Below, piece after piece: positions 8,407 to 18,735 of a stretch of DNA of 64,000 nt. The stretch is taken from positions 109,323 through 173,322 of the forward strand of contig JACPQR010000115.1 in NCBI GenBank assembly GCA_016190375.1. The letters run 5' to 3'. Position numbers and translations under genes: made by a program. Under the pieces are notes generated by a model. It searched no databases and was not told the origin of the DNA. It was given only the letters and a program-made list of their open reading frames with translations. Numbering within the stretch: the first letter of the stretch is position 1; the number at the start of each line of letters is the position of its first letter. This DNA comes from Deltaproteobacteria bacterium. GTDB taxonomy: Bacteria > Myxococcota_A > Polyangia > JACPQR01.

Positions 8407-11082
8407 ATGACCGCAGCGCGGCGCGTAGACCTCGTGGCGCTCCAGCCCGGCCTGCCGGCGACGTGCAAGGCCTACCTGGCGCGCGAGCGCGCGCTGTGCG
8501 AGCAGGCGATCGCGGACGGGGAGGGTGGCATCGCCGTGGCTCGACGTCTCGCGGCCGCCTACGACGGACTGCTCTCGACGCTCTGGGCTGCGGCGCAGGC
8601 GGCCCTTGGCGCCGGGCCGGGGCCGGGGCGGGCGCGCAAGGCCGGGCGCACGACGCTCGTCGCGGTGGGAGGCTACGCGAGGCGGCGCATGGGCCTGCGC
8701 TCCGACGTGGATCTCCTGTTCCTCTGCGAGCGCCGCTCCGACGACGCCGCCGACGCCATCGCCGAGGCGATCCTCTACCCGCTGTGGGATCTCGGCGTCC
8801 AGGTCGGCCACGTCGTCCGCACGCCCGAGGAGTGCGTCGAGCTCGCGAGGAGCGACCTCAAGACCGCGACGGCCCTCCTCGAGGGCCGGCGGGTCGCGGG
8901 AGACGAGACGCTGGCGGCGGTGCTCGGCGACGACGCCCTCCGCTCGGTCTTCAGCGCCGACCTCGAGACGTTCCTCGACAGGCTCCGCGCCGACGCCACG
9001 GCTCGCCACGCGCGCTTCGGCGGATCGCTCTACCTGCTCGAGCCGGACGTGAAGAACGGCCGCGGTGGGCTCAGGGATCTCGACGCGGCGCTCTGGGCGG
9101 CGAAGGCCGCCTACCGGGTCGGCGGCATGGAGGACCTGGTCCGGATCGGCATGCTGTCGAACCGCGAATGGGACGAGGTCAGGGCGGCGGACGACTTCCT
9201 CTGGCGCGTCCGCCATTGCCTGCACCGGCGCGCGGGCCGGTGCGCGGACCGCCTCGGGTTCGAGGATCAGGAGGAGATCGCGCGCCTCATGGGGTACGTG
9301 GACGGCGTCGATCTCGGCGTCGAGCAGTTCATGAAGTGCTACTACGGCCACGCTCGGCTCGTCGCCGCCCGGAGCGACGCCCTGATCGAGCGCTGCACAC
9401 CGGAGCACCACCGGCGATCGAGCCACACGCTCAAGCACGTCGGCGAGGGACTGAAGCTGTTCGACGGGCGGATCACCGTCACCGACCCGCGCCTGGTCGA
9501 ATCGGACCCGGCCGTGATGCTGCGGGCGCTCAGGATCGCGGCCTTCCGCGACGTCCCGCTCTACTCGTACATGCGCGACCTGGTGACCCGTGAGCTCGGC
9601 GGCGGACGGGCGGCCGAGCTCCTGAGGGCATCGTCCGAGGCGGCGCGTGACCTCCGTCTGCTGGTCAGCCGGTTCGCCGCCAGGACCGCCGGGCCCCCGA
9701 TCCTGGAGGAGGCGCATGATCTCGGGCTCGTGTGCGCGATGATCCCCGAGTTCTCGGACGTCACCGGTCGAGTTCAGCACGACGTCTACCACGTCTACAC
9801 GGTCGACGTTCACTCGCTGCACGCGGTCGAGCGCCTCCACGCGCTGGAGCGCGGCGAGCTCGCCAGCGATTTTCCACACGTCAGTCGCGTGGCCGGCGAG
9901 GTCGCAGGCCGTGAGGTCCTGGCGATGGCGGTCCTCCTGCACGACGTGGGCAAGGGCCGCGGGCCGGATCACAGCGCGCTGGGCGCCGAGATGGCGCACG
10001 GGGTCTGCCTGCGCCTCGGCATGCCCGGCGACGACGCCGACCGCGTGTCGTGGCTCGTCCGGGAGCACCTCGCCATGTACCGGTACGCCATGCAGCGCGA
10101 CGTCTCCGACCCCTCGCTCGTCGAGGACTTCGCGGGGCTCGTGGGCACCACCGAGCGCCTTCGCGACCTGTACGTCCTGACGTTCGCCGACCTGTCGACG
10201 ACGGGGCCCACGGTGATGACGGACTGGAAGGCGACGATGCTGGCCGAGCTGTACGAGCGCACGGCCCAGCTCCTCGAGGGCCGGGCGGCCGATCGAGCGG
10301 AGGCCGACGTCGCGCGGCGGAGCGTGCTCTCGCTCTGCCCGCCGAGCACCTTCGCGGCCGAGTTCGTCGACAGCCTGCCGGACCGGTACTTCCTCGTGCA
10401 CTCCCCCGATGCGGTGCTGCGGCACATGGATGCCTGCCGCGCCCGGGGAGCGAAGCCCGTCCACGTGGTCTCCAGCGATCGACCAGCCGAGCTGTCCGCC
10501 GAGCTCGTCGTCGTCTGCGACGATCGACCAGGGATCCTCGCTCGCATCGCCTGCGCCCTCACGGCGAACCGGATCGACGTGCTCTCCGCCCAGATCCACT
10601 CGCGCTCGAACGGCGAGGTCGTCGACTCGTTCCTCGTCCGGGGCCTGGCGGGACGCAAGGCGACCGATCCCGCGCTGGTCGCCAGGGTCGAGAAGGACCT
10701 GGGGGAGCTCCTCTCCGATCGCGTCACGCCCGAGGCGCTCCTCGCCGAGCGTCGCCCCCCGCCCGTGCTGCGAGAGAAGACCGTGCCGCGGGTGCGCACG
10801 AAGGTCGAGGTGGACAACCGCGTCTCGCCCACCCACACCGTGATCGACGTCTACACGCGCGATCGGGTCGGCGTCCTGTACACCATCGCCCAGGCGCTCG
10901 CGGGCGCGGGCCTCTCGATCGACGTCTCGCGCCTCGCCTCCGAGGGCGTCCGGGTGGCGGACTCCTTCTACGTGACCGAGGTCGGCGGCGGAAAGGTGGA
11001 GGATCCGGAGCGCCTGCAGGTCATCCGGTCGGCCGTCGAGGACGCGCTCGGGCGCTTGCATGCCGGCACGAATGGAGGGTGA
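8407..11082 (+). CDS. glnD: [Protein-PII] uridylyltransferase / uridylyl-removing enzyme
   Basis: 891 residues, the usual GlnD length. The nucleotidyltransferase domain has GGYARRRMGLRSDVDLLFL near residue 90. The HD hydrolase domain shows conserved histidines around residues 457-515 (VLLHDVGKGRG). Two C-terminal ACT domains start near residues 698 (CDDRPGILARI) and 810 (RDRVGVLYTIAQAL) and would bind glutamine. The enzyme modifies and demodifies PII signalling proteins and so reports nitrogen status. All four modules look intact. No glnB, glnA or ntr gene is adjacent; a TPR gene follows after 8 bp, probably in the same transcript. Confidence 0.95.
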   Translation: MTAARRVDLVALQPGLPATCKAYLARERALCEQAIADGEGGIAVARRLAAAYDGLLSTLWAAAQAALGAGPGPGRARKAGRTTLVAVGGYARRRMGLRSDVDLLFLCERRSDDAADAIAEAILYPLWDLGVQVGHVVRTPEECVELARSDLKTATALLEGRRVAGDETLAAVLGDDALRSVFSADLETFLDRLRADATARHARFGGSLYLLEPDVKNGRGGLRDLDAALWAAKAAYRVGGMEDLVRIGMLSNREWDEVRAADDFLWRVRHCLHRRAGRCADRLGFEDQEEIARLMGYVDGVDLGVEQFMKCYYGHARLVAARSDALIERCTPEHHRRSSHTLKHVGEGLKLFDGRITVTDPRLVESDPAVMLRALRIAAFRDVPLYSYMRDLVTRELGGGRAAELLRASSEAARDLRLLVSRFAARTAGPPILEEAHDLGLVCAMIPEFSDVTGRVQHDVYHVYTVDVHSLHAVERLHALERGELASDFPHVSRVAGEVAGREVLAMAVLLHDVGKGRGPDHSALGAEMAHGVCLRLGMPGDDADRVSWLVREHLAMYRYAMQRDVSDPSLVEDFAGLVGTTERLRDLYVLTFADLSTTGPTVMTDWKATMLAELYERTAQLLEGRAADRAEADVARRSVLSLCPPSTFAAEFVDSLPDRYFLVHSPDAVLRHMDACRARGAKPVHVVSSDRPAELSAELVVVCDDRPGILARIACALTANRIDVLSAQIHSRSNGEVVDSFLVRGLAGRKATDPALVARVEKDLGELLSDRVTPEALLAERRPPPVLREKTVPRVRTKVEVDNRVSPTHTVIDVYTRDRVGVLYTIAQALAGAGLSIDVSRLASEGVRVADSFYVTEVGGGKVEDPERLQVIRSAVEDALGRLHAGTNGG

Positions 11083-11090
11083 ATCGAGCG

Positions 11091-12173
11091 ATGGGCTCCA
11101 GACTCGTCGGTGTCGCCGCTGCCGTGATGCTCCTCTTCGATGCGGCAAGTGCCTGGGCGCAGGACGACGCGAACCTCCGCCGCGGCGTGGCGGCGCTGGA
11201 TCGCGGTGACCTCCCCGCGGCCAGGACCGCGTTCGAGGCGCTCGTCCGGGAACGCCCCCGCGATGCGCGCGGTCCGTACTACCTGGGCGTCGTCCTCTCG
11301 AGGCAGAACGACCGCGCTGGCGCCGAGCGCCAGTATCGCGCCGCGATACGCCTCGATCCGCGGCTCGCCGAGGCTCACAACAACCTCGGCGTCCTTCTCC
11401 GAGAGGGGCGTCACATCCCCGAGGCGATCGCCAGCTTCCGCGAGGCGATCCGCCTCAGCCCTGGCTACGGCGAGGCGCAGTACAACGTCGGCCTCGCGCT
11501 CGAGGAGCAGGGAGACGCCAGCGGTGCCGTCGCCGCCTATCGAGCCGCGGCCGAGGCGTCGGCGCGCGACGCCGACCCGCGCAACGCCCTGGGCGTGCTC
11601 CTGCAGAAGCAAGGCGACGGCGCCGGCGCGATCCGCGCCTTCCGCGACGCCGCGCGAGTCGCGCCCGCCGATCCCTTGCCGCACGTGAACCTCGGGCTGG
11701 CGTTGATCGAGGCCGGAAACGCGAGAGAAGCGGAGTGCGAGCTGGGTCTGGCCCTCGATCGCGCCGGCCGGGATCGCCCCGCGCTCGCGCGGATAGGAAA
11801 CGGCTTCCGCCGGCTGGGCAGGTTCGACAGGGCGATCGGGGCGCTCGAGCGCGCCGTCGCCACCGCCGAGCCGACGCCGTCGCTCCTCTGCGATCTCGGC
11901 CTGTCGCTCAAGGGCGCAGGCCGCGTCGACGACGCGATCGCTCGCTTCGAGGAGGCGATCCGTCGCGACGGGACCTACGCGCCGGCCCACTACCTGCTCG
12001 GCAACGCGCTCGCGGGCAAGCGAGAGTGGTCGCGCGCGGCCGACTCCTTCAGACGTTTTCTCGAGCTCGCTCCCCGCTCCGAGCAGGCCGAGGAGGCGCG
12101 GCGCAGGCTCGAGATCTGTCGCAGGGAGCTGGCGGCCTCCCGCGGCAAGGCGCCCCCGCGGCGAGGGCGGTGA
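11091..12173 (+). CDS. Periplasmic TPR-repeat protein
   Basis: 360 residues from ATG 11091, 8 bp after glnD. A signal peptide (cleavage near SAWAQD) is followed by about nine tetratricopeptide repeats covering nearly the whole protein; clear examples contain AEAHNNLGVLLRE, GEAQYNVGLALEEQG and APAHYLLGNALAG. It ends in a basic tail. TPR solenoids are protein-binding scaffolds; the partner is unknown. The location after glnD suggests co-transcription but not a shared role. Confidence 0.8.
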   Translation: MGSRLVGVAAAVMLLFDAASAWAQDDANLRRGVAALDRGDLPAARTAFEALVRERPRDARGPYYLGVVLSRQNDRAGAERQYRAAIRLDPRLAEAHNNLGVLLREGRHIPEAIASFREAIRLSPGYGEAQYNVGLALEEQGDASGAVAAYRAAAEASARDADPRNALGVLLQKQGDGAGAIRAFRDAARVAPADPLPHVNLGLALIEAGNAREAECELGLALDRAGRDRPALARIGNGFRRLGRFDRAIGALERAVATAEPTPSLLCDLGLSLKGAGRVDDAIARFEEAIRRDGTYAPAHYLLGNALAGKREWSRAADSFRRFLELAPRSEQAEEARRRLEICRRELAASRGKAPPRRGR

Positions 12174-12186
12174 GGATCTCAGGCTC

Positions 12187-12756
12187 TCAACCAGCCGCAG
12201 ACCCGAAGTAGAGATCCAGACGCTCCGAGATGCCGAGCTGATCGGTGTTCCGGCGCACGTAGGCCAGGTCCAGTCGCTCGGCGAATGCATCCTTGATCGC
12301 CAGGATGTCGTCGAGGTCCTCGGGCCTGTGCGCCTCGAGCTTCATCACGAGGAGATCCTCGACCGTCGCGACCGGCAGTTCCGCGCCTCCCAGCGAGACG
12401 GGCGTGGCGCGGGACACGACCGAGACGAGGAACGGGCTATCCACGAACAGGAGGTCGAGCCCCACTCCCTCCGACGGCGATGGCGGGCCCCAGAGCCTCG
12501 CGAGCCCGCCGGCCGCGAGCTCGGCGGTCTCCTCGGGGTCATGCTCCCATCCGTGCCGCCGGGCCAGCGAGAGGAGCTCGCCGATCCGGTCGGGCGTGAC
12601 GGCTATCACGAGGTCGATGTCCGTGGTCAAGCGAGGCCGCACGCGGGCCACGATCGCGATGCCGCCGATGACGGCGGCGGGGGAAGCCCACTCGGCGAGC
12701 ATTCGCGCGAGGCGGCCGAGCGCCTCGGCGATCGTTCCCGGGTCAGGCGCTCCCAT
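12187..12756 (-). CDS. Nucleotidyltransferase (MNT/AbiEii-like)
   Basis: 189 residues. GGIAIVARVRPRLTTDIDLVI places the GG and DxD metal-binding signature of minimal or AbiEii-type nucleotidyltransferases at about residues 31-51; LDLLFVD and the later ATVEDLLVMKLEA/HRPEDLDDI region also match that family. Such proteins act as toxins or antitoxins in nucleotidyl-transfer toxin-antitoxin pairs, or modify small molecules. It overlaps the upstream 80-residue gene by 14 nt, so the two are translated together. It converges on the TPR gene with a 13-bp gap. Confidence 0.7.
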   Translation of the reverse strand: MGAPDPGTIAEALGRLARMLAEWASPAAVIGGIAIVARVRPRLTTDIDLVIAVTPDRIGELLSLARRHGWEHDPEETAELAAGGLARLWGPPSPSEGVGLDLLFVDSPFLVSVVSRATPVSLGGAELPVATVEDLLVMKLEAHRPEDLDDILAIKDAFAERLDLAYVRRNTDQLGISERLDLYFGSAAG

Positions 12757-12985
12757 TGGCCTGCCTGAATCGAGCCTTGATCGTCACCCAAAGCTCGAGC
12801 GGCTCGTCGGAACCGCAGGCGCGCATGTCCGGGAGGGCGACGCTTCGCACGAGCGCGAGGAGCTCGTCGAGCCGTGACAGCCGTCGCGCCGCGTCCAGCC
12901 GGCTCGCCTCGACGTTGTGACGCTGGCGGACCTGCGCGAGGAGGCGACGTCGGACGGCGCGATCGACCTCGGGCCAGTACTTCAC
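12743..12985 (-). CDS. Small basic helical protein, partner of nucleotidyltransferase
   Basis: 80 residues from GTG 12985 with a modest TAGGA ribosome site. The product is strongly helical and basic (AVRRRLLAQVRQRHNV, LSRLDELLALVR) and I do not recognise the family. It lacks a clear HEPN RxxxxH motif, so it is not an obvious HEPN toxin. The 14-nt overlap with the nucleotidyltransferase gene is typical of toxin-antitoxin or enzyme-adaptor pairs. Function unknown. Confidence 0.5.
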   Translation of the reverse strand: MKYWPEVDRAVRRRLLAQVRQRHNVEASRLDAARRLSRLDELLALVRSVALPDMRACGSDEPLELWVTIKARFRQANGSA

Positions 12986-12999
12986 GAGGTCAATCCTAG

Positions 13000-14552
<1,553 letters not shown>

Positions 14553-14553
<1 letters not shown>

Positions 14554-16100
14554 TGTCGGCGCGCGAGCTCTGCCTCGTCCTGGACTACGGGTCGCAGTAC
14601 ACGCAGCTCATCGCGCGCCGGATCCGCGAGCTCGGGGTCTACTGCGAGATCCACCCCTGCACCGTGCCCCTCGCCCAGATCCGCTCGATGGGGCCACGGG
14701 CGATCGTGCTGTCCGGCGGGCCCGCGAGCGTCCTCGCCGAGGGCGCTCCCGACGTGGACCGGGGCGTGTTCGATCTCGGGCTGCCCATCCTCGGCATCTG
14801 CTACGGCGTGCAGCTCATGGCTCGCGCGCTGGGCGGCCGGGTGGAGAGGGGAACGAAGCGCGAGTACGGGCACGCCCGGCTGGAGATCGTGCAGGCCTCG
14901 GGCCCCTTCGCGGGCTTCGCCGCGTCCGAGGCGCTCGACGTCTGGATGAGCCACGGCGATCGCGTCGCGGCCCTCCCCGAGGGCTTCGTCGTCCTCGGCA
15001 CGAGCCCTGGCTCGCCCTTCGCGGCCGTCGGCCACCCCGAGCGCAGGCTCTACGGGGTCCAGTTCCATCCCGAGGTCGCGCACACGCCGCGCGGGATGGC
15101 GATCCTGGAGGGGTTCCTGTTCGGCGTGGCCGGTCTCGGCGCGCGCTGGACGCCCGGGTCGTTCGTCGACGACGCGATCCTGCGAATCCGTGCCCAGGTC
15201 GGCGACGGCCGCGCCGTCTGCGGGCTCTCGGGCGGCGTCGACTCGGCGGTGGCCGCGACGCTCTGCAGCCGCGCGATCGGCGACCGCCTCGCCTGCATCT
15301 TCGTCGACAATGGGCTGCTCCGCCGCGGGGAGCGAGCGGAGGTGGAGCACGTGTTCGGGGGCGCGATGGGGCTCGATCTCACGGTGATCGACGCCAGGAC
15401 GCGTTTCCTGTCTGCCCTCGCGGGCGTGAGCGACCCCGAGGTGAAGCGCAAGACCATCGGCCGGATCTTCATCGAGGTCTTCGAGGCGGAGGCGCGAAAG
15501 GTCCCGGGCGTCCGCTTCCTCGTGCAGGGGACGCTCTACCCGGACGTGATCGAGAGCGTCTCGTTCAAGGGACCGAGCGCCGTGATCAAGAGCCACCACA
15601 ACGTGGGCGGCCTCCCCGAGCGTATGAGCCTGGACCTCGTCGAGCCGTTGCGCGAGTTCTTCAAGGACGAGGTGCGCGCCGCGGGCGAGGTGCTCGGGAT
15701 GCCGCGGCACGTGCTCTGGCGTCAGCCCTTCCCGGGGCCGGGTCTGGCGATCCGCTGCCTCGGCGAGGTGACCGAGGCGCGCCTCGAGACCCTGCGCGCG
15801 GCCGACGAGATCGTGACCGCCGAGATCCGCGAGGCTGGGCTGTACGAAGCGGTCTGGCAGGCGTTCGCGGTCCTCTTGCCGGTGCGGTCCGTGGGCGTGA
15901 TGGGCGACGACCGTACGTACGACGAGGCAGTGGCGCTGCGGGTGGTCGAGAGCCGCGACGGAATGACGGCCGACTGGGCCAAGCTGCCGTACGATCTGCT
16001 CGGCCGCATCTCGAGCCGCATCATCAACGAGGTGCGCGGCGTGAACCGGGTCGTCTACGACATCTCGCAGAAGCCCCCGGCGACGATCGAGTGGGAATGA
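14553..16100 (+). CDS. guaA: GMP synthase (glutamine-hydrolysing)
   Basis: 515 residues. The N-terminal class I glutaminase has its nucleophile in GICYGVQLM (Cys near residue 84) and the His/Glu partners in FHPEVAHT (about 170). The ATP-pyrophosphatase P-loop, GLSGGVDSA, is near residue 226, and the C-terminal dimer domain ends with the conserved KPPATIEWE. It converts XMP to GMP. It directly follows guaB with a one-base overlap, a common two-gene operon. Confidence 0.97.
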
Positions 16101-16169
16101 GGCGGCAGCCTGCACGCGCGCCTGGCGTCGGCGATCCGGCCGGATGGGCGGGACGAAGGAGCTCCGACG

Positions 16170-16339
16170 AACAGGCGACAGGCAACAGGCCACCGGCAAC
16201 CGGCAATTCCCGGATCAGCACTGGTCGGCTGCGGCCCCGTCTCGGGAGCGCGCACCACGGAGCCAGACCGAGTCGCGTCAGCCCGGTCCGGCGGGGGCCT
16301 GTTGCCTGTTGCCTGCTGCCTGTTGCCTGTTGCCTGTTG
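16170..16339. repeat. Heptamer repeat arrays in inverted orientation
   Basis: Six near-perfect tandem copies of GCCTGTT occupy 16297-16338. Upstream, 16170-16190 holds three copies of the complementary heptamer (AACAGGC, one variant), followed by related CCGGCAA units to 16207. The arms could pair across a loop of about 106 nt. The array ends at the likely TTG start of the PEGA lipoprotein. The rest of 16101-16336 holds no convincing gene. Confidence 0.7.
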
Positions 16340-16663
16340 GTTCGCCTCCGGAAGGCGAGGCTCGTACTGGCCGTCGCCGCACTGTTGGCCGTACTGACCG
16401 GAGCCTGCGGCGGCGCGCTGGCCGGCGGCGGAGTGCCGACCGGACGCCTCAGGCTCCGCTGTCGACCTGCCGATGCGGTGGTCTACCTCGACGAGGAGTA
16501 CCGGGGAGCCTGCCGCTTGTTCCAGACGCGAGCCGTTCCGGTCGGGGAGGGGACGCATCGCCTGCAGGTGGAGGCGACCGGCTACTTCCCCTACTACGGC
16601 GAGCTCGACACGGCCGGGACCACGCAGACGCTGGAGGTGGAGCTTGTCCCGAGACCAGATTAG
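16337..16663 (+). CDS. PEGA-domain lipoprotein
   Basis: About 108 residues if TTG 16337 is used. A basic start (VRLRKAR) and hydrophobic stretch end in a lipobox-like LTGAC. The body, from about residue 38, is a single PEGA-type domain: GRLRLRCRPADAVVYLDEEY, then VGEGTHRLQVEATGYFPYY and LEVELVP. PEGA domains are small beta folds found on surface proteins. The start is uncertain because the frame stays open through the upstream heptamer array. It overlaps the next gene by 20 nt. Confidence 0.6.
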   Translation: MVRLRKARLVLAVAALLAVLTGACGGALAGGGVPTGRLRLRCRPADAVVYLDEEYRGACRLFQTRAVPVGEGTHRLQVEATGYFPYYGELDTAGTTQTLEVELVPRPD

Positions 16664-17921
16664 GGGTCTCACGCTCGCGTGGGCCCGACAGCGTCGCGTG
16701 ATCGCCACGCTGTTCCTCTGCGTCGCCTTCGCGTTCGCCCTCTACTTCCTCATCCAGGCGCTCCGCGCCGTCCTCACACCCGTCTTCCTGGCGTTCGTCA
16801 TCGCGTACGCCCTCGATCCCGTCATCGACCGCTTCGAGGCACGGGGCGTGTCCCGCTCGGTCGCCATCGTCATCGTGCTCCTCGTCTTGATGGCGCTCGT
16901 CGTCGGCTTCGCCCTCCTGATCGTCCCCGAGCTCATCAGACAGGTCGAGGTCTTCACGAGCAGGTTGCCCGCGCTCCTCGCCCAGGTCAGCGAGAGCGGC
17001 TCCCGGTGGGTTCGCGCGCGATTCGACGTCGAGGTGCCGACCACGTTCGACGAGGTCATGAGGCAGTTCGGCAACAAGCTCAGGGAGCTCGCGCCCAGGG
17101 CGCTCGGAGGAGCCGGCTCGATCGTGCAGCTCGTCTTCACGAGCACCTTCACGGCGCTGACGGCGTTCGCCAATCTCATCCTGATCCCGCTGTTCAGCTT
17201 CTACCTGCTCCGCGACTTCGACTCGAACATCGCGAAGCTCCGCGGCTTCGTCCCGCACCGGGCCCGCCCCCGGGTCGAGCGAATCACGGCCGACATCGAC
17301 AGGACCATGGCCGGCTTCTTCCGCGGACAGCTCACCGTCATGCTGATCCAGGGGACGATCTACTCGATCGGCCTCGTCCTGCTCGACGTGCCGCTGGGCG
17401 CCGGCATCGGCCTGTTGACCGGCACCCTGTGCTTCATCCCCTACGTCGGCCAGCTCACGGGCCTGTGCCTCGCCCTCGCGATGTGCCTGCTCGACTTCCA
17501 GTCCGGGGCCCAGATCGTGGGAGTCGTCGCCCTGTACGGCGGGGTCAACATCCTCGATGGGCTCGTGATCACGCCCAGGATCGTGGGCGGCAAGGTGGGG
17601 CTCTCGCCGATCCTGGTGATCATCGCCTTGATGGTCTTCGGCCAGCTCTTCGGCTTCCTGGGAGTGCTCCTTGCCGTCCCGCTGGCGACGATCTTCAAGA
17701 TCCTCCTCAACCATGGACTCGAGTACTACAGAAGCACAGAGCTTTTCCGCGAGGAGGATCTCGCCACAGCCGTCGCGGGAGCTGCTCCGGTAGCGCCCGC
17801 GAACGAGGCGGCGATTTCAGAGCCGAGCCCGGGGCCGAGCCCGGAACCGAGCCCGATCGCGAGCCCGGACCCGGAACCAAGCCCGCGTGCCGAGGTGGCG
17901 GCGGCGTCGGAGGATGAGTGA
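16644..17921 (+). CDS. AI-2E family membrane transporter
   Basis: 425 residues from TTG 16644, chosen because GGAGGTGG lies 4-11 nt upstream and the helices begin just after. About seven or eight transmembrane segments in the AI-2E (PerM-like) order are visible, with the conserved PLFSFYLLRDFD and the C-terminal ILDGLVITPRIVG and GVLLAVPLA segments. Family members export varied solutes; despite the name, quorum signalling cannot be assumed. An unusual Ser-Pro/Glu-Pro tail follows the last helix (about residues 390-415). Confidence 0.85.
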   Translation: MSRDQIRGLTLAWARQRRVIATLFLCVAFAFALYFLIQALRAVLTPVFLAFVIAYALDPVIDRFEARGVSRSVAIVIVLLVLMALVVGFALLIVPELIRQVEVFTSRLPALLAQVSESGSRWVRARFDVEVPTTFDEVMRQFGNKLRELAPRALGGAGSIVQLVFTSTFTALTAFANLILIPLFSFYLLRDFDSNIAKLRGFVPHRARPRVERITADIDRTMAGFFRGQLTVMLIQGTIYSIGLVLLDVPLGAGIGLLTGTLCFIPYVGQLTGLCLALAMCLLDFQSGAQIVGVVALYGGVNILDGLVITPRIVGGKVGLSPILVIIALMVFGQLFGFLGVLLAVPLATIFKILLNHGLEYYRSTELFREEDLATAVAGAAPVAPANEAAISEPSPGPSPEPSPIASPDPEPSPRAEVAAASEDE

Positions 17922-17946
17922 TGGTCGCGCGGAATTGGAGCAAGAA

Positions 17947-18735
17947 ATGACGGATCAGGTGATCTCCACGCTCGACCAGGGCGTCCGCACCATCGCCATC
18001 AACCGGCCCGAGGTCAGGAACGCCATCTCCTTCGAGACGACGGCGGCTCTGTCCGCCGCGGTCGTCCACGCGATCGAGGATCGGCAGACCCGCTGTGTCG
18101 TGCTGACCGGGCGCGGCGGGGCGTTCTCGTCCGGGGCGGACCTCAAGGCCATGATGTCGGGGGCCGTGGGGCCAGGCAGCGTCGACGACCGGATCGCGGA
18201 GCTGCACGCCGTCGTCAAGTCGATCCGCCAGGCGCCCCTGCCGTTCATCGCCAGCGTGGACGGACCGGCGGCCGGCTTCGGCTGCGACCTGGCGCTCGCG
18301 TGCGACATGCGGATCGTGTCGACGCGGGCTTACTTCGCCGAGCTCTTCGTCCGCATCGGGCTCATCCCCGACGGTGGAGGCACGTTCCTGTTGCCGCGGC
18401 TCGTGGGCCTGGCGCGCGCCTTCGAGCTCATGGCAACCGGCGATCGCGTCTCCGGCGAGGAGGCGGTGCGGATCGGCCTCGCGAACCGCGTCGTCGAGCC
18501 CGATGCCCTGGAGTCGGCCACGCTGGAGCTCGCGCGCAGGATCGCCAAGGGACCGCCCCTGGCGCTTCACCTGATGAAGGAGTGCCTCGAGCGGAACCTC
18601 TCGGCGGACTACTCGTCCGCGCTCGACAACGAGCGGCGGGCGCAGCTCCGCTGCCTGGCGAGCCCGGACTTGATCGAGGGCGTGTCCGCGTTCTTCGAGA
18701 AGCGCGACCCGAGGTTCTCGGGCGAACGGGACTGA
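17947..18735 (+). CDS. Enoyl-CoA hydratase/isomerase family protein
   Basis: 262 residues from ATG 17947, preceded by GGAG at a good distance; an earlier ATG at 17914 lacks a usable ribosome site. The crotonase fold is clear: NRPEVRNAIS, the oxyanion-hole GGAFSSGADLKAM, then DGPAAGFGCDLALACDMRI and GLIPDGGGTFLLPRLVG, where the Glu/Asp pair of true hydratases sits; only the Asp side is obvious here, so the exact reaction is open. It probably acts in fatty-acid or aromatic acyl-CoA breakdown. The next gene starts within its stop codon. Confidence 0.85.
   Translation: MTDQVISTLDQGVRTIAINRPEVRNAISFETTAALSAAVVHAIEDRQTRCVVLTGRGGAFSSGADLKAMMSGAVGPGSVDDRIAELHAVVKSIRQAPLPFIASVDGPAAGFGCDLALACDMRIVSTRAYFAELFVRIGLIPDGGGTFLLPRLVGLARAFELMATGDRVSGEEAVRIGLANRVVEPDALESATLELARRIAKGPPLALHLMKECLERNLSADYSSALDNERRAQLRCLASPDLIEGVSAFFEKRDPRFSGERD

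Noticed and set aside
7873..11148. Very long open frame on the minus strand opposite glnD
   Set aside because: High-GC shadow frame: Arg/Val/Asp/His-rich with no domain, fully opposite a complete glnD.
16644..17921. Quorum-sensing (autoinducer-2) exporter
   Set aside because: The family name does not establish the substrate; no luxS or lsr genes are near.
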